From Glandiceps talaboti (taxonomy: Eukaryota > Hemichordata > Enteropneusta > Spengelidae), in contig NC_135554.1 in the NCBI RefSeq assembly GCF_964340395.1, positions 27,093,592-27,157,591 of the forward strand: a DNA stretch of 64,000 nt, written 5' to 3'. Made by a program: the position numbers and the translations under genes. A model generated the notes under the pieces. That model ran no database searches, was not told the DNA's origin, and saw only the letters and a list, made by a program, of their open reading frames with translations. Positions 12,500-25,099 of the stretch are shown piece after piece. The number at the start of each line of letters is the position of its first letter. Position 1 is the stretch's first letter.

Positions 12500-15400
12500 T
12501 GTTTAATAATAGACAACAAGTGAATGCACGGTTGCACACATGAATATTTCACCCTGGTTTGATGCAGTGACACATATGTATCAAAGTATATACATAGTGC
12601 AGTATATCAACCTGATGTGGGATGAGTAACCAACTAATCATACAACAGGTTCTGCAATAAAAACTGAAGCACCAAAACTATAAAATTATATATTTTCACT
12701 ATTTAAATATTGTCAATGAGGCAAAGCTTCCAATATCCTAGTTGCTTTCATTTGCTGAATACAATTGTACTTACAAACTCTACAAACAGAATACAGAGTG
12801 AATGCAATACATACAAAGTATATGTATATACTTATGTAATTGTAATACATTTTAAAATGCCTTGCAATAGCTTAATCTCAACATACCAGCTTACAAATAT
12901 ATGTCCAACCTGTGTGCTTTAAATTAATAAAACAAAAATACAATGTTAGGGAAGCTTTCCAGAGGACCACTCAGTAAAAGACACATTCTTACCTGACTAG
13001 TTTCCATCGTACTCTGCTACTATACATGCAGGTAGAGTGAACACAGGGATATAACCTGTTGCTGCAGCAATGGCGGATATGATGCATGAATAATTAATGA
13101 GTATTCACATTAAGTTCAGCTTACAACAATGTATCACATTTATGAGGTCAATACCTAAAAGGGTGTCTCCTACAGTTATTCTCACATTCAGGTGTATTCA
13201 GTTAGCGCTAATGACTTCACGGCAATGCATAACATATTTATAATTTACAATGTACAAAATATCCAAAATTTCACATTTTACATTCAGCCAAACACCTTGA
13301 GTATAATATAATAAAATGTCTACAATCCATTACGAATATTCAACTCCGAAACCAAATTCAACATTCATAATACTCATAAAATACAGTCTTATTAAAGTTC
13401 TGTATTCTAAGCTTAAAATAACAGGTTTGTTTTGAGCCATGTCTTTCTGTACCACAAGTGTAGTAGAATATTCTTAGCTACCTTACTTACTGGTTCTCCA
13501 TATCACATATCTCCTTACAGATATCAAAATATGGATTAACTTTATATTTAGTGCAATTTTAACACCAGGAATCTTTGTTTTATCACCATAAAATACCAAC
13601 ATCAATTATGACCTCTCAGGGAAATCCTTTTTATTTGATTTTGTAACACAATCTAGGGTAAAATACAACACATTTTTCTTCTTCTAATGCTAAAAAATAT
13701 GATGCTTGAATAAAAATAGCCTGAAGCAAATGTAGTTTCACAGAAACAGGAAGTGGTTGTTAATGTTTTTCCTGCGCTCAATATACAAGAAAGGTTATTT
13801 TTTTCAAAGCAGAAACAATGTTGTTCTCTGTTCTCTATTTCGCAAATCAATGCAACATACATTGTATAATTTGTAACTACAAGTATACTGATGTTTCAGA
13901 ATATGTCAGCATTTTTAAAGAATACAGTGTCCATCAAAAAGTGTCCATGACCTCCCTACAAATAATGGTGCAACCCTACTAACTTTATACAACCGAGTAT
14001 AACTTTTTAAACATCTTCATCATTGTCCATGTCTTAGGATGGGACCTCCAGCTCTATTCATCAAGTACACAGGCAGTTTCATCTTTAGAAACTACTGTAT
14101 CTTACTATCATCTTTCAGAAAATTGAGAAAATTGGCCTTTAGAGAAATAGTACAAAATGCCATGTCAGAGAAGAAGAAAGGCTTTATTTCTTGGGGCCTT
14201 AAAAGTTTTATACAGAAAAGGTCAATGGCTACTCAGGAAATAAATTTCCACTAATGTAAACTGTCATCAACACAAATGTAAGAAATCCCTGTCCTCATTC
14301 CATGTCCACTACATTATTCCCACTTTTCTCCTTGGTCTTTTCCCAATGGTAAAATTCAAACTGTCTAGAGACTTGTTACATCAGCACCTGTTTCACATAG
14401 CTTGCTACAGCCAATTTATGTTATGAGTGACAGCTCATTGCAATAGGAACTTGATTGTTCAGACAAATTTCTTTACGTTCAATATTTCTTGACCCTATTA
14501 AAACTTTTCAATGGCTTGATAACAAAGTAGTTACATTTGTGTTGATTCACAACAACCAGTCAATTTCCTTGTGTTTTTTTAATAAGCAGGCTGAGATGAA
14601 TGAGACAGGTATATAGGGGAGTGCTGGGATACCTATGATTACAAGCGATTGAATTAGAGGCCATTCATTGTACAAAAATAGCTGGCAGGCCCACCTTACT
14701 TTTTACAAGTCTTTTATTTTGTGAAGTCCCTCAATGTACTATTGTGCGCTTTCTAAAACTGGAATTCCTGCGAAGGTGATCACACACTATTTCTCACACC
14801 AACAGTGAACACAACTGAGTTTTATTGTGTGGTTTTAAATCCCCTATCTCTGGTTTTGATGTCATTCTTACTACCACGAGGTACCAGTACATTTCATCTT
14901 TGCAAGCTTGTCGTCAATATTAAAGTTGCTGAAGTTCAATATAGGAAGCAAATACAAATATGGAATGGATATATCTAATATTGACATGTGAATGAATGTT
15001 ATTCACAAACATATGGACACTGGCATTTCCACAGACAAAAGTACTATTCACCTTCTGTTGCCACAGTTTGTACATCAAGTTATTGTTTTCATTAAATCTA
15101 CCAATCTCTAGTTTTTATATTTTAATACTGCCAAAACTAGAACTAGTTACTTTTCATACTTCAACATCCCATTTAGGCTGACATGAATTTTGACGTTGGC
15201 CATTAAAAATATTTAAAACAGCAAAAATGGTCGGGCTACTTTTACCTTCAATATTTTTCATAAAATTTTCTAAATATTGACATTGTTCATAGACTTGAAT
15301 AAGGCATCCACACTGTTATTACTTTCTGAAAGAATAGATACAATGTATTAAGAACATGATAAAAATTGACAATTTCTAACAAGACTATTAGCTCTATAGT

Positions 15401-15840
15401 GGCTAGCAATATGAAATATTGACATCAAAATTGAGACTATCATCTTTATAGTGGCTGGCAATATAAAGTATTGACACCAATTTTACATTGTAAGTAGATT
15501 GTATTTCTTTTGCCAGTATGGTCTACACATAGGAAGCTCAGTAAACTGGCCAGACAATGGGCTATTGAAATAAAATAGACTCAGTTGGAGCAGTATTTAA
15601 AGAGTTGTACGGGTCAACACGTAAATGACCAGTAATTCCAAATAAAGGTATGGTTTCCAAAGCTAAAACAAAACTGGGCATTGTCAGTCAATAACTACAA
15701 AACTGATAATAATGCTGGGAGTTTCTCATGTTTGGTGTAACACGCATCAATAAATGAAGACTCTAATGAAATACTGAAATTCAAATCCTAAGTTGTAGAT
15801 GCTTAGTTCAATTATACTAAACCAAGTGTCTTTAATACAG
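12500..15840. other. Non-coding, nothing recognised
   Basis: AT-rich sequence. The minus strand near 12990 has a donor-like TCAG|GTAAGAATG, but no persuasive exon precedes it. I see no other gene or element. Confidence 0.4.
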
Positions 15841-15844
15841 AGGC

Positions 15845-16581
15845 CAGTCTCGTTCCTATACAGTATCATTACCATTTACACCTCCACTCACAGTCTAGTT
15901 CCTATACAGTATCATTACCATTTACACCTCCACTCACAGTCTAGTTCCTATACAGTATCATTACCATTTACACCTACACTCACATAGTCTAGTTCCTATA
16001 CAGTATCATTACCATTTACACCTCCTCTCACATAGTCTAGTTCCTATACAGTATCATTACCATTTACACCTCCACTCACAGTCTAGTTCCTATACAGTAT
16101 CATTACCATTTACACCTCCACTCACAGTCTAGTTCCTATACAGTATCATTACCATTTACACCTCCTCTCACATAGTCTAGTTCCTATACAGTATCGTTAC
16201 CATTTACACCCCCACTCACATAGTCTAGTTCCTATACAGTATCATTACCATTTACACCTCCTCTCACATAGTCTAGTTCCTATACAGTATCATTACCATT
16301 TACACCTCCTCTCACATAGTCTAGTTCCTATACAGTATCATTACCATTTACACCTCCACTCACAGTCTAGTTCCTATACAGTATCATTACCATTTACACC
16401 TCCACTCACAGTCTAGTTCCTATACAGTATCATTACCATTTACACCTCCACTCACATAGTCTAGTTCCTATACAGTATCATTACCATTTACACCTCCACT
16501 CACATAGTCTAGTTCCTATACAGTATCATTATCATTACCATTTACACCTCCTCTCACAAACCCACATTGGCATTCTAGACG
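15845..16581. repeat. MITE-derived satellite, 45-49-bp unit, about 15 copies
   Basis: The unit is TAGTCTAGTTCCTATACAGT then ATCATTACCATTTACACCTC and CACTCACA. It equals the first about 48 bp of the reverse complement of the TAGTC-family MITE at 6838-6901. Some copies lack the leading TA, and CTCC/CTCT variants alternate. The last unit, and only it, continues into TTGGCATTCTAGAC, the other terminus of that MITE (GTTGGCATCCTGACTA). Confidence 0.88.
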
Positions 16582-18149
16582 ATATAAAGGCATAAACATC
16601 TGCCAAGGTTCTACTCACAGAATCAAAAAATGTCTTGGAATGAAATGCCAATTTCGCATCTGCCAAGATACATTTGTTTCTCAGCTTTGCTTATTTTTTC
16701 CTACATCTGTATTTACTTTATATGAACATGAATTCATCCATATGCAGTCACACTTCAAACATCTTGGTTCCAAAATGTTCAATCCCTCACCCTACCTACA
16801 CCTCTATCACCCAGTGAGGGCAAAAAGCATCTGCTATACATTAGTAACTTTAAAGACAGCTAACTATTATCAAAGTTGCAGTGCACAGAATGATGACACT
16901 TTGTCATGTAAATACATAGCACTCTCGGTCTTCAAGTCACCTCGGTGACTGACCCTTGGTGGTGTCATGCACTCAAGAGAAGAATCGCTGCCAGGCTATA
17001 CATGTACACATGAATACATAACCAAATACAGCAAGCACCACACGAAGAAACACAACAATGCTGACACAATACCGGTCCATACTAAATAGGAGACCTTTAA
17101 TAGAAAGACATGTTGGGACATGTCAGTCTGTTTAAATTCTGCAATATAGTATTTCTTACCCAAGTAAAACATAAAATGTGTATTGTGGCACTCTTATTTG
17201 GTATGGCTGATGTAAGTACAATGGTACCACTGTCTGCGATACATTCTTGGACTACAAACATCCATACTTCTTTCCCCTAATTGGTACACTTACACCACTG
17301 ACAACTACATGTATGTGGCCTATTCATAATCACTGAGGAACATTCCCACACTTGAGAAATGAGAGTTTACACATGAACATTGACATGACCATAGAGCAGC
17401 CTAAATATTTTAACCTTGTAACAAGTCTACACGTATAGTATAGACACTTAAATCCTCTTGCTATTTCGCTAAACCTTTTGATGTAGGAGGATGAATGCAA
17501 AGTTGATCCCATGCCTGGAGAGTGCTGAGGCAAACATGGAAAGAAAATTTAAATCTAAAGAAATCTCGGCTCATTTTTTTTTTTTGCTTGTTGTTTTTCC
17601 ATTCACCATTTAGACCTAAAAGTAATCAGATATCTCAAACAGTGCCTGTCTCGCCTCTCTAGACCGATCAGTAAGCAACCATCCATGTAAAATACACCTC
17701 TATCTACAGTCAGTCAACCCTTGAAAGGATTTTCAAGGACACACCCATGTTGTATTTTATTCAACTGTACTCTCCCTTTTAAAGTTAACAAAACATATAG
17801 TGTTACCATCTAAATAACAAAACAAGAATACGGTAAAATTGCAAATAAAACATTTTTTAATCAATTTAATAGTAAATGCTGCTGTCTCACTGTGTTAGAG
17901 TCACTTTCACCTGAATGAAATCATTCAACTAAATTCACCAACAGCATGTCACAACATGAATGACCAACCAGCACCTTCTTTTCCACTTTTCTTCATTACA
18001 AAGGGGCATCAAATTTCTATCTTATTCAGGAATGACATTTCTTTGATTTTCCTGTCATGCTTAACATAATATATTCTGTTCATGCTACAGGTGTCATGTA
18101 TATTTGTATAGACAGAAGAATAGCTACATGTACATTTGTGCTGCACAGC

Positions 18150-18225
18150 TCGTCTGGATGCCAACATGGCGATTAGAGGTGTAAATCGTATCTTAACAAT
18201 ATACCATCGTTTAGGGACTAGACTA
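18150..18225. mobile_element. Diverged TAGTC-family MITE
   Basis: It begins TCGTCTGGATGCCAAC and ends GGGACTAGACTA, with the internal GGTGTAAATCG shared with the element at 6838. No target-site duplication is visible, so it is an old or captured copy. Confidence 0.55.
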
Positions 18226-18699
18226 AGCCAACTGATGACAAATCCAGTGACAAGACTTCATTCTGATGCCACCAAGTTACAACTGTGTGTACCTTCTATC
18301 TCAAACTGTTTCGCCTTGTGCTGCACTTCCTACATGTACAATTACCCTTGGTAATTTTATCTTCCTAGCAAGCTGTCCATATAGAGAAAATTAAAACATA
18401 AAGAAATCTTCCTTGTTTTGTGAGTATCTAGATTTGGGGGCAGAGGGTTGCCTGCTGTCTAACTGTAACACAGGACAGCATGGATTACAGGCAGCAGGCT
18501 CAACAGTAGAGAAATCATGATGCAATACATGTCATTTTGTAACCATGGATTTATATAGTTTATATATTGGATGTCCTGATTTCACCTTATGGTACTCTAA
18601 TGAAATCCTGGCAAAGCTACACATACAGAAGATGGAAAGCTAATGAGAAATATGTAAGGACATGTATTGTGTAGTCATGTCATTATCACCTGCACGAGA

Positions 18700-18920
18700 T
18701 GCAAACCATTTACCAGAATTCCCCCACAACAATTATGGTAACTATGTACATGTATGGAAATCAAATCTCGGCAACTTTACCAGGAAACCCCCCCCCCCCC
18801 CCCCCCCTTTACCAGGATTCCCCCACAACCAATATGGTAACTTGGTAACTATGTACATGTATGGATATCTAGGCAACTTTACAAGAAACCCCCCCCCCCC
18901 CCTCCTCCATTACCAGCTAT
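18700..18920. repeat. Two-copy duplication with poly(C) tracts
   Basis: About 110 bp from TTACCAGAATTCCCCCACAA through GGCAACTTTACMAGGAAA and a C run is duplicated in tandem. The C runs are 20 (18788-18807) and 14 (18889-18902). Confidence 0.8.
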
Positions 18921-19127
18921 CCCAAACCTTAGCAAAAACAACAAATATACAGTATCCAAGTGAAATATAATATATGATGACATACTGGTGAAATATATTT
19001 AGTGTTTAACAGTGAGTAGGAAAATCATCGATAACTACATTTATGTGTACACATTCTTTAATATTTGAAAGAAATCGTGATCAATAATGAGAGGAATAAA
19101 ATGTCATGTACCAACATTTACAAATAC

Positions 19128-19372
19128 ATCAACATTTATGATACAGGTAAAAGTCTACAACATGTTCATGCTTTTGGCCCTACCCTTCCCCCAGGTCATG
19201 TACCTACCAATACAAATACATCAACATTTATGATACAGGTAAAAGTCTACAACATGTTCATGTTTTCGACCCTACCCTTCCCCCAGGTCACGTACCCACC
19301 TTTACAAATACATCAACATTTATGATACAGGTATAAGTCTACAATATGTTCATGTTTTCGACCCTACCCTTC
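19128..19372. repeat. 92-bp tandem repeat, about 2.7 copies
   Basis: CATCAACATTTATGATACAG recurs at 92-bp spacing (19130, 19222, 19314), followed each time by ACAACATGTTCATG-like and CCCTACCCTTCC blocks. Confidence 0.85.
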
Positions 19373-20230
19373 CTGAGTGGTCCTTGACATTTTATGTCAA
19401 TGCAGTCACTTCCAGCAATATCCTTCACACACTTTAATCACTAACAGTGTTTAATTTCCTAGAAGTTAGGAACAACCTGAAGCATTCACTTCATACCACG
19501 ACCATTACCATAATACTTGTGTCACATCACAGAAGCCATACATGCTCTGACTGTCATCTCAATGGTTCTTTTCCTTTAGGTATATTTTGATCAAGAACTC
19601 TAATACAGTCATTTATGAGATTGGACAAACTACATTACTTTTATCATCCACTGTCCCCAATAATTCTTTTAAAGTACTTTGTTTTCACTCATTCTATAGA
19701 AGTGAGGGGCTTACAATGAAGGACAAATTCCCACACACAATAGTATCCAGGTAAACTTCACTGGAGTAACTTGAAAATTATGAAAACAAGAGTGAGTCAT
19801 GCAGACATACGTGAGATAGCATGAAATATGCAGGTGTTCCTTCAAGGGCTCTCTCACATGAGGTAGTATGTGGTTACACAAACAGACCGACGGCTGGATC
19901 TTTTTCAGACTAACATTCAAGATTGAATTCATCAATCTCAACACGTGTCTGTGTGAAGGTAAAAATGAAAGCTATGTTGAGAATACAAAATGTATGCTCA
20001 CAAGATTGGCGTATGTATATCGGAGATTTCTAATTATCAATTCCATGACTGGGCATTTTTGCTATCTTCTGACTTCTACGTGGTAAAAGTATTCACAAGC
20101 ATGTATGCCAAGATAGTTTTTAAGGAAAAATTGTTAAATCTATGGAAAACTTGGAATGGTAAAAATCTAATCTGGCATTCTGGGAATCAAAGTAACCCTT
20201 TCTAGATGAAGTCTTTTATGATGGTCTTAC

Positions 20231-20276
20231 CTGTGAAGATGACGTGATCTGATACACTGCATATTCATGTAATGCA
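20231..20276 (-). CDS. Candidate internal exon (46 nt), weak
   Basis: The minus strand has GGGTCATCTAG before and CTTCACAG|GTAAGACC after it. The open frame reads ALHEYAVYQITSSSQ. The donor is consensus and the acceptor is poor. It is not phase-compatible with the MPKTKI exon. Confidence 0.12.
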
Positions 20277-20419
20277 CTAGATGACCCATAATTATCAGTG
20301 TGACAGTTCTTTGTGATACATGTATGGATGCATCATTAACTCTCAATTATCAACACATGACATGGTCAGCTACAGACAAGTTGATGATTCTCACTACTTT
20401 CACAGTGTTAATAATGGCA

Positions 20420-20421
<2 letters not shown>

Positions 20422-20477
<56 letters not shown>
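20422..20477. repeat. (CA)n microsatellite, about 28 units
   Basis: An uninterrupted CA run. Confidence 0.95.
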
Positions 20478-20479
<2 letters not shown>

Positions 20480-23400
20480 ATACACTTGATTTCAGAGATT
20501 TTAAGGAAATTATCATGATTAATTTCTTAACTTGGCTGTTACATTTGCAAATTTGTTTTTCCTAATGTTTGGGAGTCAGGAGGGGGTGTGGTGATCAGGT
20601 AATTGCATATCCCCACACCTTACATGTAGAGTCAGCTGGATGAATATCCAAACCTTGGTAAAATACATGTAACTTGGGAATGCAGGTAGACTTTACCAAC
20701 TACATGTACCTACATCACCCATGCCAAAAACGCTGACTTGTATTTCATTTCCAGAGATTCTGGAGTAATAATGGAAAATCTAGATAGGAAATTTCATTAG
20801 GATTTCATATACATGTACACCTACACCTACTAAACTGTACACATGGCATGTACAGTTAAAATATACCAAGGACAGACAACACATTTGACAATGGATTTTC
20901 TTTTGACTGGCATTTGCTACACAGGAAATAAGATACATGTATATAAAGGCCTTTCACAGATGAATTATGATAAAGGATGATATTACATTGACCTGAACAA
21001 TAATCAATACATTCTTTACCACAGAATTGATTGTCCCCTAGGCATGTACATTGTTTTTGTACATACTCCGTGAAAAATTCAACTCAATCTGTTCACTGCT
21101 AAATCTGTCAACTAAAATTCAAATTTACTTTAGTTTTTGTGAACAATTTGATCTTTTTCCGCAGATCTTTACATGGTTGGTTTCCATCTATTTTCTTATA
21201 AACAATAGCAAATAATTAAGATACTATTTTCTCCAGTTATCCGCATTTCCCATGATTTTACCATCTGCTAGGAAGAATACCGACTTACACACAAAGCTTT
21301 TTTATATTCCATTGTACATAAAAAATAATATTAATAAGTTTTAAAACCAGTGCAATTTGGAAGATTGTAATTTCATCTCATAAATTGTACAGAATGTATG
21401 AAGTGGATCAAAGGAGAGTATACATACTTATTACACCTGCAGACAGTGATTATTTACATTACTTTATTTTCCTGAATAAATCTTGGAAAACACTCATATA
21501 CTGGGTTGTCTCATTTTAATGCATTGATTGATGATGCAATTTTAGAAATGTCACTGGAATGGATACAGGAGAATATACGAGCTGTATGGTTTATTGTACC
21601 TGTCAATTTGGTTTCCTTTTACTGACACTTTATGACAACTGAGCAGGTGTATGTATGATCATTTTCTCCTGTATTTGGTACAGAATCTTGAAGCCTTGTT
21701 ACAATTCCAGGTTCTTACAATAATGTTACCTTAATTACAGGAGTCATAATTACAACAAACCATTCTTTCAGTCTGGTCCAAATTTTTCTACAGCTCTACC
21801 AAATATCCTTTCATATCTAAAACTATAATCCTCACCCAAATGGCCACTAAGCACAGATTTCACTAAAAATATCAAACAGACTTAATTTGATAGGGAAAAT
21901 GTTATCTTTTAGATGGTAACAGGCAGGCCTTAAGACATTTTTATCTTGTGGCACCACTTTTGAACCCAACACCGAGGTAAGGAGTGGGATGGTTGGAGGA
22001 TTAAAGACTAGAGCTAGAGGCAGGAAGAGTATTTATTGTAAAGTATAACTATATACTGAAGTAAAGGTCAGTGATAAATATTTGACTCATTGAGATTTCC
22101 ATGTAACATAGCTAAAACAATAATCTTTTCTTATCTTCATCCAATGATTTTTGAAAATTTTCACAAACCTTTGTCATGACAAGACTGACAAATTCTATTG
22201 AGTTTACTTGGACATCACACATGCACACATTCAGAAACACATGCACACACACATGCATGCATATTTTACATGTATGAAAAAAGAAAATTTCATTAGTATT
22301 GTTTTAATTTTGCCAGATAATTGTTACCTTAAGCTTCTAGTGGTAAAAGATAGGACCATCTAAATATACACCCATATGTCTAAACATCACACACAAGGGA
22401 AGTCTGTAAATTGAAAGAAATCTATTCAAAAGGTCACCGGTATACAGCATCAACTGGTTTCCAATAGCAACAGCATGTCCATGTACATGTACACAGTCTG
22501 CATGACAAATGGAATACATGCAGTGAAAACATCCACAAGAAACAAAGGTGACAAAGTCTCCAACTACTAACATGGTTATTTTACAGGAATAGATTCATTT
22601 TTATGTCTCCCTGTAGGGTAGCCGACCAATACACACACAAGCATGGGTCAATGTACTGATAAGTTTGATTTATAATACATATACATGTACCTGTATGTAC
22701 AAATAGATTGGGATTCAGATTAAAATCTCCTAAGAATACAAACTATGATTTTCTTTATTGACAATACTTATGTTTACAATTATTGTCCTCAGAGGGTCCC
22801 TAGTCAATAACATAGAGGTATAAAATACTTCATAAAACAAAGCATTCTCTGTCAGACTTTGATCAGATTGGAAAAGAATGCTTGGCTGGTTCAGTCTGTC
22901 TAGGATTTTATTCCATTAGTTTTGTGATGGACTGTGTATGTTCATGGATTTGACAGCCAGTCCAAACTACTTCCATTTTTAATATAGTAACTATACCACT
23001 GAGATTTTCCATCATCTACACATCTGTTGGTTGGTTTGACTTCATACAGTGCTATGAACTAAGTGTTTTAATATGTTTGCTTTTTCCACCAAGACATTTG
23101 TAACATGGAACCAATCTTGTAGTCACTGTTACGTTTTGTAGAGCAGTGTCAACTGGAAATAAGTTTGACACACACTGAGTTTTTCCTTAGTTACCACAAT
23201 ATTAGGACACATGCATGTACAGTATTGCATGCTATATTACCCTAGAAACACTAGTTCTTTTCATAACAATGTAATATATTATTATACATTATAATTAATT
23301 AGCTGCTACATTGCAGTCTTGGTGGGGGTTCTTTTTGTGTGACCTAATTTCAAATACTATTGGTAATTGTAGAATCTGAGAAATTCCCTTACATGTTAGT

Positions 23401-24430
23401 CTGGATGCCAACTGGTTTCTAAAGAGAGACCTGAAAGATTCAATGAGGGATAACACGTAGACGACTTACATGTATATTGTATGTGATAAGTAGTGTCCTA
23501 AAACATAGTTTAGATGAGACATGGAACCAATCAGCATACATGTTTCATGATACATCTTTTCATCATCTACAATGTACTTTCAAACAGAATGGTCACCAAG
23601 CTACATTTGTGCTAGCCTTGAGACTTGGCTGTCAGACTAGAAATTGCTGTTTGGCAGTAATGTGTTGTGTTGGGTCATTCAAACAGCACTGTCATGCAAG
23701 ATATCCAATTCACTGAAAACGTTTGTGCATTATTCAAATCCTCCATACTACATGAACTTCAACTTCCCTTGATCAAATTGTTGGAAACGATGATGTGACA
23801 GTGATCATCTCTTTGGGTTTAGTCTTCACTACACAAATACAGAAGACTAATGCATGACCTGTGGATTTGACAGGTAATTGCTCACTACCACTTTGACCGC
23901 CACCTTCTATTAGGCTTTGATAATGGAAGAGATACAACTAAAAGCACTGTAATGGGAAAGCAATGATCTAATTCATGTCACAGGTTTTCTGCTTTCAAAA
24001 AAATAAATATTCTTTTAAAGTATCTAGTTTTCCTAGTATATAGATCTAAGCATTAAAACCTGTCACGTTTTCATTCCACAAGAACATAAATGTCTCACTT
24101 AGACACTGTCACAATACACACAAAGCATTAATTGTCAACATACTGAAAGTGACTACATCAAGTTTTGTATACATCTACGTCATATTTACAATTTAGCACA
24201 ATTCTACATCAATTATTTCATATGTTCATTTCTTATCACTGCCTCACGATTCAACCATTAAAATCCATTCAAAGCCTAATGAACTGGTCATCATAGTATA
24301 TTATGCACATTTTATTTCATTTCATAATAGTGGACTTTCATGTTTTTTAAAATGTACGCCTGTATGTATATATTGAATAAAACTGTGCATGTAATGGTGT
24401 GCACAATAGATATGCCACACCCTTGATGAG
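20480..24430. other. Non-coding, nothing convincing
   Basis: AT-rich sequence with TACATGTA palindromes and a small CA-rich patch near 22220-22260. A partial TAGTC-family end lies at 23397-23430 (TAGTCTGGATGCCAACTGG). No exon is supported. Confidence 0.4.
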
Positions 24431-24690
24431 TGTTTCTCACAGAGTTTACCAATGATGAGTTTCTTCTTTCCCTCAGTGTTTACCGATGAGTTTTTTCTCA
24501 GTTTACTGACAAGTTTTTTCTCAGAGTTTACCAATCATGAGTTTTTTCAGTGTTTGCGTTGTTTTCTAAGAGTTTATTATGTGTTTTTTCGTTTTTTCAG
24601 TGTTTGCGTTGTTTTCTAAGAGTTTACAATGAGTTTTTTTCTTTTCCTCATAGTGTTTACTTTACCAATGAGAAGTGTTTTCTCACAGAG
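24430..24690. repeat. Degenerate GAGTTTTTT/GTTTACC tandem repeat
   Basis: Irregular units around GAGTTTTTTCAGTGTTTGCG and TCTAAGAGTTTA. Small open frames on both strands are translations of it. Confidence 0.75.
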
Positions 24691-24717
24691 TTTATTAACC
24701 ATACATGTATAGCACTG

Positions 24718-24890
24718 ACTAAAGGGCCTTTCACACTACCAGAAAAAGTCCGGACTAGGGCCGCTTTAACTTATAGTCCAGACGAATGTACTGTGTGAAC
24801 GCGTTAAATTGGTCAAAGTCCAATTTTTAATAGTCCGGACCAAACAGACTAGACCAGACCAGATTTGTAAGTGTGAACACATTTTAAGAG
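24718..24890. mobile_element. Possible DNA-transposon remnant (GGGCCTTTCACAC end)
   Basis: It starts AAAGGGCCTTTCACACTACC and includes AGTCCGGAC blocks in direct and inverted order. It ends near AAGTGTGAACACATTTT, a weak inverted match. GGGCC...TTCACAC is a common hAT-type terminus. No duplication could be fixed. Confidence 0.4.
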
Positions 24891-25099
24891 CTAGATGGGA
24901 AGTGACTTATTCTGAACACAAATACAACAGATAGAAAACAGTTTGCTTATCTGATAGGCATACAATGCAATCTACATCCTTGGATAGTATAGTTGAGATA
25001 ACAACAGTCAATTTCCTTCTTTTCCTCATTCACTGTATACAATCAAAACTGTTACAGTTCTTTACATAATACTGTGTTGATAAAATCAAGAAAGAAATA

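Noticed and set aside
13000-13080. Possible minus-strand terminal exon (TGYIPVFTLPACIVAEYDGN then stop)
   Set aside because: Reads well, but the stop falls a few bases before a donor-like site, there is no supported acceptor, and no partner exon is evident.
20300-20565. Frames encoding poly-(TH) stretches
   Set aside because: Translation of a (CA)n microsatellite.
24322-24798. Small frames on both strands (70 and 82 codons)
   Set aside because: They lie in a degenerate tandem repeat and a transposon remnant.
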